From contig PJLO01000010.1 of assembly GCA_003010405.1 (NCBI GenBank), forward strand, positions 62,001 to 126,000: a DNA stretch of 64,000 nucleotides, read 5' to 3'. A program made the translations under genes and the position numbers. The notes under the pieces were generated by a model that was given only the letters and a program-made list of their open reading frames with translations, did not search any database and was not told the origin of the DNA. Within the stretch, counting starts at the first letter, position 1. Each line of letters starts with the position of its first letter. The DNA comes from Acidobacteriota bacterium (GTDB lineage: Bacteria; Acidobacteriota; Terriglobia; Terriglobales; Acidobacteriaceae). Shown piece after piece: positions 36,450-46,043 of this stretch.

Positions 36450-37333
36450 GGCTGGTCTCCCCGTTCGTTGCCCTCTTGCGAGCGCAATACACTATCTTCG
36501 ACTTGGGCCCGCTGAGTATCGGCGGAACCGGCCGTGGAGTACGGGAGCGCGGACGGGGTCGCATAACGCATGAGCAATTCTCCGAGACGCTGGCGCAGGC
36601 GCTCCGGAGTGATATCACGTTCCACCTGACCTCCAACGGCAATGCTGATGCTTCCGCTTTCCTCCGAAACTATGACCGAGACGGCGTCAGTTTCCTCGGT
36701 AATGCCGATTCCGGCGCGATGCCGGGTACCGAGTTGCGTGGACAATAGCGGGTTCATGGAGAGAGGTAGGAAGCAGGCAGCAGCAGCAATGCGGTCCTTC
36801 TGCAGAATCACAGCACCGTCATGCAGCGGCGCACTGGGACGGAAGATTGTTGCCAGCAGTTCATACGAGAGCTGCGCATCGAGCGCGATTCCGCTCTCGA
36901 TGTAAGTACGCAAGCCAATCTCGCGTTCAACCACAATGAGCGCTCCGGTTTGGTCTTGCGAAAACGTGGTGGCCGCCATAACGATATCGTCGTAGGCATC
37001 GCTGGAACCACTCTGCGAGCCGCGGGTAAAGGTGAGGTTGCGGCCAAGCCGGGCCAGAGCCTGGCGGATTTCTGTCTGAAAGATAACGATGAGAGCAAAA
37101 ATGCCATAGGGCAAGATCGTGCCGACAAGCCAGTCTAGAGTACGCAGATTGCTGAGGTGAGCGATGTAGAAAGCGATAATCATCGCGCCCACGCCGGTGA
37201 GCATGGGCACAGCGCGAGTTCCCCTCACCAACAGCAGAAACTGGTAGATGAAAAACGAGACGAGCAGAATGTCCAGAACGGATCCGGAAGTCAGATGCGG
37301 TGAGTATCCAGATAAGTTCGTTAACGTCGGCAT
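36446..37333 (-). CDS. cdaA: Diadenylate cyclase CdaA
   Basis: This is 295 residues from the ATG at 37333, which has AAGGAG a few bases upstream; the longer frame to 37375 has no such site. Three membrane segments (about residues 18-85) precede the DAC catalytic domain, with the DGA motif at 172-174 and RHR at 204-206, the residues that bind ATP. It condenses two ATP to c-di-AMP, a messenger controlling osmolyte transport and cell-wall homeostasis. A hydrophilic tail of about 45 residues follows the catalytic domain. It heads the cdaA-cdaR-glmM operon. Confidence 0.95.
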   Translation of the reverse strand: MPTLTNLSGYSPHLTSGSVLDILLVSFFIYQFLLLVRGTRAVPMLTGVGAMIIAFYIAHLSNLRTLDWLVGTILPYGIFALIVIFQTEIRQALARLGRNLTFTRGSQSGSSDAYDDIVMAATTFSQDQTGALIVVEREIGLRTYIESGIALDAQLSYELLATIFRPSAPLHDGAVILQKDRIAAAACFLPLSMNPLLSTQLGTRHRAGIGITEETDAVSVIVSEESGSISIAVGGQVERDITPERLRQRLGELLMRYATPSALPYSTAGSADTQRAQVEDSVLRSQEGNERGDQP

Positions 37334-37442
37334 GGTCTCCTTCCGAAAAGGGCTATGGTCAGGGCGCGTCGCCACGCGTTGGATATGAAACTATTTTAAA
37401 GCAGCGCACCCGTCTTACTCATTATCAGCGCTTCGCTTTGCG

Positions 37443-38843
37443 TTACGAACGTCTTGCTTTACTCAGGGCTTCGACACGCGCCTTCAGCTCGCCTCGGGCC
37501 AAACGAGCTCGAATTGAATCTCCGGGCGCTAGCTGCGACGCGTCTTTTATGAGAACACCATTCGCGTCGAAGATTAGCGAATACCCCCTCTCTAATATTG
37601 CCACAGGAGAAAGCGCCGCCAACTTCCCGTAAGCCTGCTCAAGGCGGGAACGGTGACGGGTCAGGGTTCGCTGGGCAGCCGCGAAGAGGGTGTTAAGACA
37701 GGAGAGTAGTTCGCGCTCACGCATTTTGAGCTGCCGTCGCAAGTCCTGCTGGCGGAGCCGAGAAGCTGCCAGCTCGAAACGGCGCGCGGAGTCGCCAAGG
37801 CGTGCGCGCGTGAGACTCTCCAGGCGGTAATGGAGATCATCAACGCGCTGCTGGCGACGGGCAATGGCGTCCTCCATCCGGGCAAAAACACGATTTTTTT
37901 CGAGCGGCATCAGGCTCTGGCGGGCAGAAAGCAATTTGTACTCGATCGCGCGCCGAAGCCGTCCGCTCAGGGCGAAAACGCTCTCCTGCAGCTCTTGCTT
38001 CGAGCGGATTACGATTTCAGCAGCAGCTGAGGGCGTGGGAGCGCGGAGGTCCGCTACAAAATCACAGATGGTGAAATCGGTTTCATGGCCTACGGCCGAG
38101 ATGACAGGAATGCGGCTGGCAGCGATGGTGCGCGCCAGAGACTCACTGTTAAATGCCGCAAGGTCCTCGACGCTACCACCGCCACGCGCCACGATGATCA
38201 CATCAACAGCGGTTTCGCCCTCGCGATGGCGCTCGTTAAAATACCGGACCCCGGCGGAAACCTCGCCGACAGCGCTTTCTCCTTGTACCTGTGCAGGGTA
38301 GATCAGCACGTTGAGCGACTCGTGGCGGCGGCGCAGAACATTGAGGATGTCTTGTATGACAGCGCCTCGCGGCGAGGTAACGACTCCAATGCGTCGGGGG
38401 AGTGAGGGCAGAGCCTTCTTGCGCTCAGGGGCGAAGAGGCCTTCGGCGGCAAGTTTTTGCTTGAGCTGCTCGAATGCTACCTGCAAGGCCCCGGCACCCA
38501 TCGGTTCCATGTATTCGGCGAGCAACTGCACCTCGCCGCGAGCCTCGTACATGGTGACGCGGCCGCGAGCTGTTATCTGCATGCCGTTCTGCGGGCGGAA
38601 GCGGAGCAGGCGCGCCTGGGCGCGAAATATTACGACGCGCAGCTGGGAATCGCCGTCCTTGAGAGTGAAATAGAGGTGGCCGCTTTCGGCTGGGCGATAG
38701 TTGGAAATCTCGCCTAGGACCCACACGTCGGGAAAGCCATTCTCCAGATGGGTGCGGACCGTGGCCACCAGCTCGCGCACCCCATAGATATGGCGCGAAG
38801 GCGTTTCAGCCGTGAACTCGAAAGAAAACTGAGAATCGTCCAC
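37443..38843 (-). CDS. xseA: Exodeoxyribonuclease VII large subunit
   Basis: This is 466 residues from a GTG at 38843. The N-terminal OB fold has VWVLGEISNYRPAESGHLYF and LKDGDSQLRVVIFRAQA. The catalytic core contains IGVVTSPRGAVIQDILNVL, VIIVARGGGSVEDLAAFNSE and SAVGHETDFTICDFVADLRA. A long coiled-coil region and a C-terminal beta segment LERGYSLIFDANGVLIKDAS complete it. With XseB it degrades single-stranded DNA into oligonucleotides. The small subunit gene xseB is not next to it or elsewhere in the window. It lies 109 bases upstream of cdaA on the same strand. Confidence 0.95.
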   Translation of the reverse strand: MDDSQFSFEFTAETPSRHIYGVRELVATVRTHLENGFPDVWVLGEISNYRPAESGHLYFTLKDGDSQLRVVIFRAQARLLRFRPQNGMQITARGRVTMYEARGEVQLLAEYMEPMGAGALQVAFEQLKQKLAAEGLFAPERKKALPSLPRRIGVVTSPRGAVIQDILNVLRRRHESLNVLIYPAQVQGESAVGEVSAGVRYFNERHREGETAVDVIIVARGGGSVEDLAAFNSESLARTIAASRIPVISAVGHETDFTICDFVADLRAPTPSAAAEIVIRSKQELQESVFALSGRLRRAIEYKLLSARQSLMPLEKNRVFARMEDAIARRQQRVDDLHYRLESLTRARLGDSARRFELAASRLRQQDLRRQLKMRERELLSCLNTLFAAAQRTLTRHRSRLEQAYGKLAALSPVAILERGYSLIFDANGVLIKDASQLAPGDSIRARLARGELKARVEALSKARRS

Positions 38844-38908
38844 GCAGAAAGTTTAGCAGGCACTAAAAGAGAATGCAGGCCCGGCTGTTCAGCTCCGGCT
38901 ATGCAGGC

Positions 38909-39139
38909 CTACCGTCGAAAATTGCGCAGAAGCCACATAACCAGCGAAAACAAGATGCTCAGGATAATAGAAGTCGCCAGGGGAAAATAAAACTGGGTGT
39001 TGCCGCTGCGGCTTCGCCATTGAATGTCTCCGGGAAGGCGTCCAAAGGGAAGACCGAAACGCCCGGCAACAAGTATCACGACACCCAAGGCCACCAGGAT
39101 GAACCCCAGACCTATAATGGTTTTTCCCAACTCTGCCAT
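38909..39139 (-). CDS. DUF2905 family small membrane protein
   Basis: This is 76 residues from the ATG at 39139. Two membrane helices flank the motif GRLPGDIQWRSRSGNTQFYF, which is the family signature (typically RLPGDI followed by a Phe/Tyr-containing strand at the second helix). The function of DUF2905 proteins is unknown. The frame extends 12 residues upstream without family similarity. It lies 65 bases upstream of xseA on the same strand. Confidence 0.85.
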   Translation of the reverse strand: MAELGKTIIGLGFILVALGVVILVAGRFGLPFGRLPGDIQWRSRSGNTQFYFPLATSIILSILFSLVMWLLRNFRR

Positions 39140-39390
39140 GGGGTGATTGTAACAAGAGAAGAAACGGTCGCTCATCTAAGGTCCGCGCCATTGCCGCCCT
39201 TGAGTAAATTTTCGACGAAATGGAATCTGCGCGAAAGGTACCACGTTGACATATTTCTGCATCCAAGCTCGGGATTGTCGAAGAAGCTTGTGCGGGGCGC
39301 ACCAAACTTCATTGAAGCGGCAGAAAAGTAACCTGATGCCGATTCGAGCGAGTTCCTGCAAGTTTATTATTGGGAGAGGTCGATTTTAGA

Positions 39391-40116
39391 ATGAACTTTT
39401 TTGTTCGCACTGTAATCGCGTTGTCCTTCGTTTTGGTTATCCCGCATTCGTTTGCGGCAGATTCGGCATCAGTTGCGACAGACCGAGCAATAACAGCGGG
39501 AATGACCGTTGAAGAAATTGTGGGCCGACTCGAGAAGAACAACGAGCAACGCGCCGCCGCGCTACACGGGTTTGATGGAAAACGCTCTTACACGCTCAAA
39601 TACCATGGATTTCCCTCGGAGCGGGAAGCAGCACTCGATGTCATCGCCCATTACCAGGCGCCGGAAAGTAAGAGCTTCGACATAGTATCCGAAAGCGGCT
39701 CGAAGACGATTCAGAAGAAAGTGTTCTCAAAGCTATTGGAAAGCGAGCGTGAGGCCGCGCACCCCGCAAATCAGCGCGAGACTGCACTCACTGCCGAGAA
39801 TTACAAATTTACGCTGCTGGGCTCGCGGCCAAGTATTTATGGCGGGTGCTATCGGCTTGGAGTGCAACCACGGCGCGATAACAAGTTCCTGTATCGCGGA
39901 GAGATTTGCGTGAATGCCGCGGATTTTGCGGTGGAGAGTATTGACGCCGAGCCCGCTAAGAACCCCTCGTTCTGGATCAAGCATACCCGTATCGAGCATC
40001 GGTACCAAAAAATCGGACAATTCTGGCTCCCGGCCTCAAACCAGACCGTTACCAATGTTCGGCTGGGCGGCTCGGCGATACTGAACATTCTCTACTCGGA
40101 ATACCAATTGCACTGA
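39391..40116 (+). CDS. Exported LolA/LppX-fold-like protein of unknown function
   Basis: This is 241 residues from the ATG at 39391, with a signal peptide (MNFFVRTVIALSFVLVIPHS, cleavage near FAADS). The region GMTVEEIVGRLEKNNEQRAA followed by beta strands, with HTRIEHRYQKIGQFWLPASN near the end, resembles periplasmic outer-membrane-lipoprotein-sorting-like proteins, but this is fold-level resemblance only. A GGGAGAGG stretch lies 11 bases before the start, and an in-frame TTG at 39370 is an alternative. A strong terminator follows. Confidence 0.6.
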   Translation: MNFFVRTVIALSFVLVIPHSFAADSASVATDRAITAGMTVEEIVGRLEKNNEQRAAALHGFDGKRSYTLKYHGFPSEREAALDVIAHYQAPESKSFDIVSESGSKTIQKKVFSKLLESEREAAHPANQRETALTAENYKFTLLGSRPSIYGGCYRLGVQPRRDNKFLYRGEICVNAADFAVESIDAEPAKNPSFWIKHTRIEHRYQKIGQFWLPASNQTVTNVRLGGSAILNILYSEYQLH

Positions 40117-40139
40117 TCTCACCTCCATTTGACAAAGGA

Positions 40140-40175
40140 AATGGCCGGAGCAACTCGCTCCGGCCATTCTTTTTC
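40140..40175. terminator. Intrinsic terminator between convergent genes
   Basis: AATGGCCGGAGC (40140-40151) pairs perfectly with GCTCCGGCCATT (40157-40168), followed by CTTTTTC. It serves the gene ending at 40116 and, on the other strand, the gene ending at 40185. Confidence 0.92.
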
Positions 40176-40184
40176 ATTGAGCTT

Positions 40185-40829
40185 TTAGAAGTGATAAACA
40201 ATCTGGACTGAAGGCTCTGGCACGTGCCTTTTCACACCGCTTCCAAAATTGTTATAGTCCGTTTTATCCATCAGCCCAAAATCAGGACTTGCGAGCACCA
40301 AGCCGCGGTATTGAAGACGGAGGGCCCAATTGGCGTTGAAGTTCAGATCGGTTCCAAAACCGTAGGCAAAGGTAGGCTTCGACTGCGATGACGGATTATC
40401 GGCGGTCGAGAAATCGTTAGTCGGCGAAAAATGTACCACGCCACCGCCGATCATGAAATACGGTTTCACGCGCTCACGCGCAGGAAGACGGATTATATAC
40501 GATGCGATTATCTCGGCATTGTTCGTCTGGACATGGTTGGTGGCGGTGGTGAAACCATCGAAAAAAACTTCAGTATTACGATTCCAGGTTACAGCAATGC
40601 CGACAGCGCTATGGCGGCCAAAGTCATAACGTAAATCGCCGATATAACCCACCGCATTTGTACCCTTCTGCACCGTTGAGTTCTCTGGCGCCGAAGGATT
40701 CCTGTTAAAGCTTGCCGCCGGGAAGACTCCTTCGATGCCTGCACCAATCGAAAAATTAGACTTTGCGCCCTGTGCATGCGCCAGGCTGCCAAAAAACAGT
40801 ATGGTAGCGATAATCAGTTTGAGTTTCAA
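40185..40829 (-). CDS. Outer-membrane beta-barrel protein
   Basis: This is 214 residues from a TTG at 40829, supported by AGGAG 5 bases upstream. A signal peptide (MKLKLIIATILFFGSLAHAQ) is followed by alternating strands: SNFSIGAGIEGVFPAASF, YIGDLRYDFGRHSAVGIAVT, and the C-terminal strand VQIVYHF ending in Phe, the usual barrel C-terminus. It resembles OmpA/OmpX-like 8-stranded barrels. Function is unknown. It lies 12 bases after the large lipoprotein gene and is probably co-transcribed with it. Confidence 0.78.
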   Translation of the reverse strand: MKLKLIIATILFFGSLAHAQGAKSNFSIGAGIEGVFPAASFNRNPSAPENSTVQKGTNAVGYIGDLRYDFGRHSAVGIAVTWNRNTEVFFDGFTTATNHVQTNNAEIIASYIIRLPARERVKPYFMIGGGVVHFSPTNDFSTADNPSSQSKPTFAYGFGTDLNFNANWALRLQYRGLVLASPDFGLMDKTDYNNFGSGVKRHVPEPSVQIVYHF

Positions 40830-40841
40830 AAGTCTCTCCTT

Positions 40842-43103
40842 TTACTTAGGGACGACGGCGACGAAGCTGGGAACTAGTTGAACCGGAGCCGGGATAGTAA
40901 CTTGCCCCGTGGTCGAATCAGTCGCGGTGTCTTCCGTACCTGTTGACAGGTCGATGCGATGCAGTTGCGCGGTCTTTGCCGTGCTGTCATAGGTTCCGAA
41001 GAACAATTTGCTGGCATCGCTCAGTACACCACCACTGAGAGGTACAACCGTACTTAAAGTTGATAGCGTGAATTCCGAGTTAGTGTTCACGTCGTAACCG
41101 TGAATGCCCAGGTCCGGAGTAGCACAGGAGGAATTCACTCCAGTAACGAATTCGCGTTGCAGGGTCGGAGAAAAGCTAACCTGATTAGCAGTGCAATTCA
41201 GGGTTGACGCCACCTTGACCGGCGTGTTGACCGTCACAGTCGACAGGCAGACGTTTCCAACCGCCGGTGTAGCTCCGGCCTGTGCACTGGTGGTCACGGA
41301 ATAGTCGTACCAAGTGCTTCCAGACAGTCCGAGAACATGAGGCACGCCGTTCAAAGCTGTTGTGGAAAGGCTTACAGGCGCGCCCTCAAGCAACTGAGGA
41401 TTCTGGTCATCGCAGGTGGAGTACTTGACCAACTGGTCGCCGGTGGCAAAGTAAGATTGGCCGTCCGGCAGCCATGTCAACGCGCTCACGTGAGTGCTGG
41501 CGTTGGTGGCGATGGGCACAAAGGTATCTGCCTGGTACGAATACACGCCTGTATTCCCACCGATCCAAATGTTTGAACTGTCGGCAGCGAATGCGACGGC
41601 GGTTATACCGGGAATGGCATAGCGTATGGCGGCTTTGGTTCCGGTCGTATCGATCAGGAAAACGATGCCGTTTGCTATGTCGGAGATGAGTACATAGCGG
41701 CTGTCCGGCGAGACACCGAGCACTTTGCCGGTGATTACATCGTCGCTGATTCCGCCAGTGATCGGGTAGGTTCGAATCGACGACTGGTAGGAGGTCAGAT
41801 CCACCACAATGAGTCCGGTATCGCTGCCGACGTAGGCCTTGGCTCCATTCGGCGCAACTACTAGAGAGTTCGGCAGGTTGGCCAATTCGATCGGGTCATG
41901 CGAAATTGCCAGCGAAGTGCTGTCATAGACCAGCAGCTTATGAGCGGGAGTGACACCGTCGGTGAAGGTGGTGCCAGTGACCAGCACGGGACTACCGGCG
42001 GCGCCCTGCACTGTCATACCGATCACATTGCTGTAAATCGGATAACCGAAGCCAGCCGCTTTCCCTGTGGTCGCCCCAGCAGGCGAGGTGAAGTCGGATA
42101 CTGAGGGATTGCAGGTGGACGGCTCGCAGGCTGCCGTCACAGTAACGCGCCCGGCGTTGTTTGCCGTTACGGTCGAGACCAAAGGCAGGAGAGTGCTGAA
42201 ACTGCTCGTCAAAGGATTCGAGGTGATGAATTGAATCGGCGACGTGGTCAGGCTGTTGCCGTTGCTGTCGACCAAAGTTGCAGAGAGGTATTTCTGATTA
42301 CCTATCTGCAAAGTGAGGTCGGCTGTAGAGTAGGGAGGAGTTGGCGGCGCGTTCGTGTATGCAGACGATTGCAGCAGGATCGAACTGGGCGGGCAGGTAG
42401 CAAATGCCAGAGGCACGCTCACAGTTCCGTTCAGCCTGGCGGTCAGGTTGGTCACGCCCGGATTGACCGCGACCACATTTCCGTACTGGCTGACAGTGGC
42501 TACATTGGTGTCGTCAACAGACCAGGTGTAGTCATTGTCATAGACGCAGCCAGCAACAACAGTCGTCGAGCAAGTGGGAATCGCGTTGCCGCTGCTATCG
42601 AAGGGCGACGCAACGTACTGCACCTGATTATTCTGCGAAATGCATTTGCGCGCTCCCCAGGCGGGAGCACTCAGGGAAATGCTTGCAACCCGCGGGTGGA
42701 CACTGACAAACGCCGTTCCGCTGACATTGTGCTTGGCATCATAGGCCGTGATCGTCACCAGCCCCGTGGGCAGCGTGCTTGCCGGCGTGCAATTCAGATA
42801 CTTGGAGTCCCAGACTCCGGCGCAAACTTCTCCTGAAGAAGAAACCGTCACATGGGGATCGGAGGCATAGAACTTAATAGTCGGCTGCGGAGAAACCGTT
42901 GTCGGGGTTCCATTCTCATGCGTCTTTTCCACCAGGGCCGTGACCGTGGCCCAGTCGCCGGAATTCAAAGTAAAGCGATCCGGCGACACCGAGACCAGGT
43001 ATTCGTCTTTTTCGGCGGGCTTAGTGCTACTGGTGATCGAACTGCCACAGCTGGCCAGCAATCCGGCAAGCCCGATGAGAACTAGAGTTAGCAACCGATT
43101 CAT
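40842..43103 (-). CDS. Large lipoprotein with Ig-like and beta-propeller regions
   Basis: This is 753 residues from the ATG at 43103 (a GTG two codons earlier is possible). It has a lipoprotein signal with lipobox LLASC. The N-terminal half has bacterial Ig-like (BIG2-type) repeats with phrases such as VSVSPDRFTLNSGDWATVTAL and TVSQYGNVVAVNPGVTNLTA. The second half contains propeller-like repeats (LVVAPNGAKAYVGSDTGLIV, VLGVSPDSRYVLISDIANGI). It is rich in Ser, Thr and Val and poor in charged residues, typical of a surface protein. It starts 6 bases after the stop of the neighbouring lipoprotein, so the pair forms an operon. Ligand unknown. Confidence 0.78.
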   Translation of the reverse strand: MNRLLTLVLIGLAGLLASCGSSITSSTKPAEKDEYLVSVSPDRFTLNSGDWATVTALVEKTHENGTPTTVSPQPTIKFYASDPHVTVSSSGEVCAGVWDSKYLNCTPASTLPTGLVTITAYDAKHNVSGTAFVSVHPRVASISLSAPAWGARKCISQNNQVQYVASPFDSSGNAIPTCSTTVVAGCVYDNDYTWSVDDTNVATVSQYGNVVAVNPGVTNLTARLNGTVSVPLAFATCPPSSILLQSSAYTNAPPTPPYSTADLTLQIGNQKYLSATLVDSNGNSLTTSPIQFITSNPLTSSFSTLLPLVSTVTANNAGRVTVTAACEPSTCNPSVSDFTSPAGATTGKAAGFGYPIYSNVIGMTVQGAAGSPVLVTGTTFTDGVTPAHKLLVYDSTSLAISHDPIELANLPNSLVVAPNGAKAYVGSDTGLIVVDLTSYQSSIRTYPITGGISDDVITGKVLGVSPDSRYVLISDIANGIVFLIDTTGTKAAIRYAIPGITAVAFAADSSNIWIGGNTGVYSYQADTFVPIATNASTHVSALTWLPDGQSYFATGDQLVKYSTCDDQNPQLLEGAPVSLSTTALNGVPHVLGLSGSTWYDYSVTTSAQAGATPAVGNVCLSTVTVNTPVKVASTLNCTANQVSFSPTLQREFVTGVNSSCATPDLGIHGYDVNTNSEFTLSTLSTVVPLSGGVLSDASKLFFGTYDSTAKTAQLHRIDLSTGTEDTATDSTTGQVTIPAPVQLVPSFVAVVPK

Positions 43104-43109
43104 GTGCAC

Positions 43110-44357
43110 CTATCGGGTCGTGATCCAAGTCGGATCGCTTGTTGCGCTTTCAGCGGAGACCGATGCAGGGCTCAGTGCCCTCAGCTTGCCGGTACTCTGG
43201 TTGATCCGGTACTGGAATATTTTCCCGGCGAACGTATCAAGCACGTACAAGGCATTGTTCTGCGGCGCTACGGCGGCAAACGACGGCGTGGTGCAACCGC
43301 TGCCGCAATCGAGAGGAGAAGCCGCGAAGGTCGAGGTACCGTCGGTTGTGCTGCCGAGAATCTCGCTCAGCCCACCTGGCGCCAAATAATTGCCAGTGGC
43401 CGTACTGCCTGAGCCTGTTCCTATTTTGAAGGTGGTTATATTGTGCGTGCCCTGGTTGATGACATAAAGATACCGATTGTCATTCGTAGTTACACCAGCA
43501 ACGGGATTGCTGGGCAGAGTGCTGCTGGTGGAACCATCCTGATTCGTCGTGATGGCGGGGTTTTCGTGGAATATCCCTGCCGCGTTTCCTTGACCTGCGA
43601 TCGGGGTCAAAGTGGCTCCATTCACGGTGAATGCGTAAATATTGGGGCCAAGAACAGGATCCGCTGCGGTGTGATCCAGCACATACATATAAGATCCGTT
43701 CACAGACAACACTAGGAAGCTGGGCAGGACACCAACGGAAGTCACGGTCGTGGAAAGAAGGTTTCCGGCCGTGGTGCTGATGCCCCACGCCACAACGGCC
43801 TGCTGGCTGGTGCCAGAACCCGCAGGGTATTCGCCCGCAAGTCCATACACCGTGGAACCGCTCGGACTCATTACCAGTTGGGTAATCGCATAGCCGATCT
43901 GAACAGAGCTTCCCACCTGCGTCAGGATGCCGGTAGCCTGATCAATTGAAAAGATCGCGAGCTTCTTGATATCCGGTTGCGCAACGTAAACAAATTGACT
44001 GTTCGGAGAAATGACCAGCGAACTGGCCTTGCCAGTAACAGGATAGACATCGATTTTGGTCGCCAACTCGCCATTGCCGGAGCGGGTGTAGGCATAGAGG
44101 TTGGCGCCAGCGGCATCCAGAAAATAGGCCCATCTCCCGTTGGCAGAAAACTGAATGACTTTGGGTGCAGCCGGCGTGTTCTGCGGTGAAACGCTGGATA
44201 AGGTCAGGGTGCCGTCCGTGTTTATCTTATAAACGGTAAAACCTGTACCATTGGAATTACTGATGTAAGCCAGCGTTCCGGTGCTTGAAATTCCACCGCA
44301 GCCAACTGTGATTGCCAAAAGGCAAAGGGCGGCCATATAGCCGATCAAGCGCTTCAT
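43110..44357 (-). CDS. Beta-propeller lipoprotein, 6-phosphogluconolactonase-like fold
   Basis: This is 415 residues from the ATG at 44357, with GGGAG 6 bases upstream. The signal is MKRLIGYMAALCLLAITVGC with the lipobox cysteine at its end. The mature protein has seven-bladed-propeller repeats of the lactonase/YVTN type: LAYISNSNGTGFTVYKINTDG, KVIQFSANGRWAYFLDAAGA, LVISPNSQFVYVAQPDIKKL and YLYVINQGTHNITTFKIGTG (cut here to short blocks). No catalytic role is implied; such proteins are often surface scaffolds. It is the first gene of the operon with the large lipoprotein and the barrel. Confidence 0.78.
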   Translation of the reverse strand: MKRLIGYMAALCLLAITVGCGGISSTGTLAYISNSNGTGFTVYKINTDGTLTLSSVSPQNTPAAPKVIQFSANGRWAYFLDAAGANLYAYTRSGNGELATKIDVYPVTGKASSLVISPNSQFVYVAQPDIKKLAIFSIDQATGILTQVGSSVQIGYAITQLVMSPSGSTVYGLAGEYPAGSGTSQQAVVAWGISTTAGNLLSTTVTSVGVLPSFLVLSVNGSYMYVLDHTAADPVLGPNIYAFTVNGATLTPIAGQGNAAGIFHENPAITTNQDGSTSSTLPSNPVAGVTTNDNRYLYVINQGTHNITTFKIGTGSGSTATGNYLAPGGLSEILGSTTDGTSTFAASPLDCGSGCTTPSFAAVAPQNNALYVLDTFAGKIFQYRINQSTGKLRALSPASVSAESATSDPTWITTR

Positions 44358-44555
44358 GCAAGCTCCCGGGGCGAAAAGCTTGTTCCGCCCATTTCTCGAA
44401 ATCGATCCCAACCAATCATAATTCGGGCAGAGTACAATTTGCCCTAAAGTTATGCTAGAGGTCAGGGAAATCTTCCTATCTCGGATTGAGAGATTCTAAC
44501 CTACTCAGGATTTATTTGCCTCCGAGAAGATGGCACCGGGCGGCAGAGGAGCGGA

Positions 44556-45935
44556 TCAGTCGCGCAGCCACTCCTCTCGCAACAGGGTTTCAAAGCGGGT
44601 AGACCCTTTGATGAACGCCAGTTGGATGGCATCAGTGGGACCATTACGCTGCTTTGCAATGATGATTTTGGCTTTGCCTTCGAGTTCCGGATTGTTGCGG
44701 TCGTAGTACTCGGGGCGATAAAGGAACATTACGATATCGGCGTCCTGCTCGATGGAGCCGGATTCGCGCAAATCGCTCAATTTCGGTTCGGCATCCTTGC
44801 CGCCACGGGTTTCCGGGGCGCGGCTTAACTGAGACAGGGCAATGACGGGGACCTTCAGCTCTTTGGCGATGGCTTTTAAGCCCCGCGAGATGGCCGAAAC
44901 TTCCTGCGTACGGTTCTCGTAACGGCGTCCGCCAGGGGCAGTGGCCGACATTAGTTGCAGATAGTCCACCACGATGAGATCCAGACCATCTTTATCCATT
45001 GCCTTGCGACGGGCCTTGGCGCGCATTTCCGTGAGCGAGATGCCCGGCGTGTCATCGATGTAAATGGGTGCCTGAATCAGTTTATCGAGCGCGGTGCGGA
45101 GCTTGCCGATGTCTTCGCGGGCAAGAAAACCAGTGCGCATTTTGTGAGCATCCACGCGAGCCTGCGAACACAACATACGGTTCAGCAGGGCTTCCTTCGA
45201 CATTTCGAGCGAGAAAACGGCGACGCTTTTGCCTCCCAGGACGGCAGCGTTTTCCGCAATGTTGATGGCGAAGGCTGTTTTACCCATGGAGGGACGGGCG
45301 GCAATGATGATCAGGTCGGATTTCTGCAGACCGCTGGTCATGTCGTCCAGATCGGTATAGAAGGTTTCCAGCCCCGTGATGCGTCCACCGCGCTGGAAGA
45401 GCTTATCGAGATCGCCGCCAAAAGACTCCATGGCGATGGACTTGATGTCGGTAAGCTGCTGCCCGCTACGCTCTTCGGAGATGTTGAAGATGCTGGTTTC
45501 AGCAGCATCGACGACCTCGGCGGCGGTGGAGGTCTGTTCGAGGGCCTGGGCGATGACCCCATTGGCGGCATGAATGAGATTGCGCAGCATCGCCTTATCA
45601 CGCACGATGCGGACGTAGTGCTCAACGGAAGAACGGCGCGGCACGCCATCGGTCAGCGAAGCGAGATATCCGGCTCCACCAACGGCTTCGAGTTCCTTGT
45701 AACGCAGGAGTTCCTCGGTGAGGGTGACGAGATCTATGGGGCGGTTGCTCTCGGAGAGATCGGAAATGCGCTGGTAGATGCGGCGATGGGCGTCGAGAAA
45801 AAAGTGTTCCGGCTTCAGCGTCGAGAGGGCCTCATTCTGCAAGCTGTTATCAAGCAGAATTGCGCCCAGAATGGAGCGCTCGGCCTCAGGACTGGCAGGA
45901 AGACCGCGATCGAGACTGAAATCAGTAGCAGGCAT
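44556..45935 (-). CDS. dnaB: Replicative DNA helicase DnaB
   Basis: This 459-residue protein is of normal length. The N-terminal primase-binding domain begins at GLPASPEAERSILGAILLDN. The RecA-like core has Walker A ARPSMGKTAFAIN near residue 212, the Walker B block LDLIVVDYLQLM, and KELKVPVIALSQLSRAPETR with the ring-contact Arg residues. It unwinds DNA ahead of the replication fork. No rpsR, rplI or ssb genes, frequent neighbours of dnaB, are present. The start ATG is at 45935, with a weak ribosome binding site. Confidence 0.97.
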   Translation of the reverse strand: MPATDFSLDRGLPASPEAERSILGAILLDNSLQNEALSTLKPEHFFLDAHRRIYQRISDLSESNRPIDLVTLTEELLRYKELEAVGGAGYLASLTDGVPRRSSVEHYVRIVRDKAMLRNLIHAANGVIAQALEQTSTAAEVVDAAETSIFNISEERSGQQLTDIKSIAMESFGGDLDKLFQRGGRITGLETFYTDLDDMTSGLQKSDLIIIAARPSMGKTAFAINIAENAAVLGGKSVAVFSLEMSKEALLNRMLCSQARVDAHKMRTGFLAREDIGKLRTALDKLIQAPIYIDDTPGISLTEMRAKARRKAMDKDGLDLIVVDYLQLMSATAPGGRRYENRTQEVSAISRGLKAIAKELKVPVIALSQLSRAPETRGGKDAEPKLSDLRESGSIEQDADIVMFLYRPEYYDRNNPELEGKAKIIIAKQRNGPTDAIQLAFIKGSTRFETLLREEWLRD

Positions 45936-46008
45936 AGGGCCGGGATAAGGTCAAAATCACACCAAGAAGAACAAAAATGCGGAACTATCTTTCCATGCTA
46001 ACCAAATT

Positions 46009-46041
46009 AGGCCCGGGGAGGCCAGCCGCCTCTCCGGGCCT
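46009..46041. terminator. Strong hairpin in the dnaB-hpnI intergenic region
   Basis: AGGCCCGGGGAGG (46009-46021) pairs with CCTCTCCGGGCCT (46029-46041, one G-T pair) over a 7-base loop. TTT follows on the plus strand. No gene that needs a terminator is evident on either side, so it may belong to an unrecognised minus-strand transcript or to the dnaB leader. Confidence 0.5.
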
Positions 46042-46043
46042 TT

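Noticed and set aside
42231-42836. A 201-codon plus-strand frame inside the large lipoprotein gene
   Set aside because: It is a shadow of the lipoprotein, which has a lipobox and repeat domains on the other strand.
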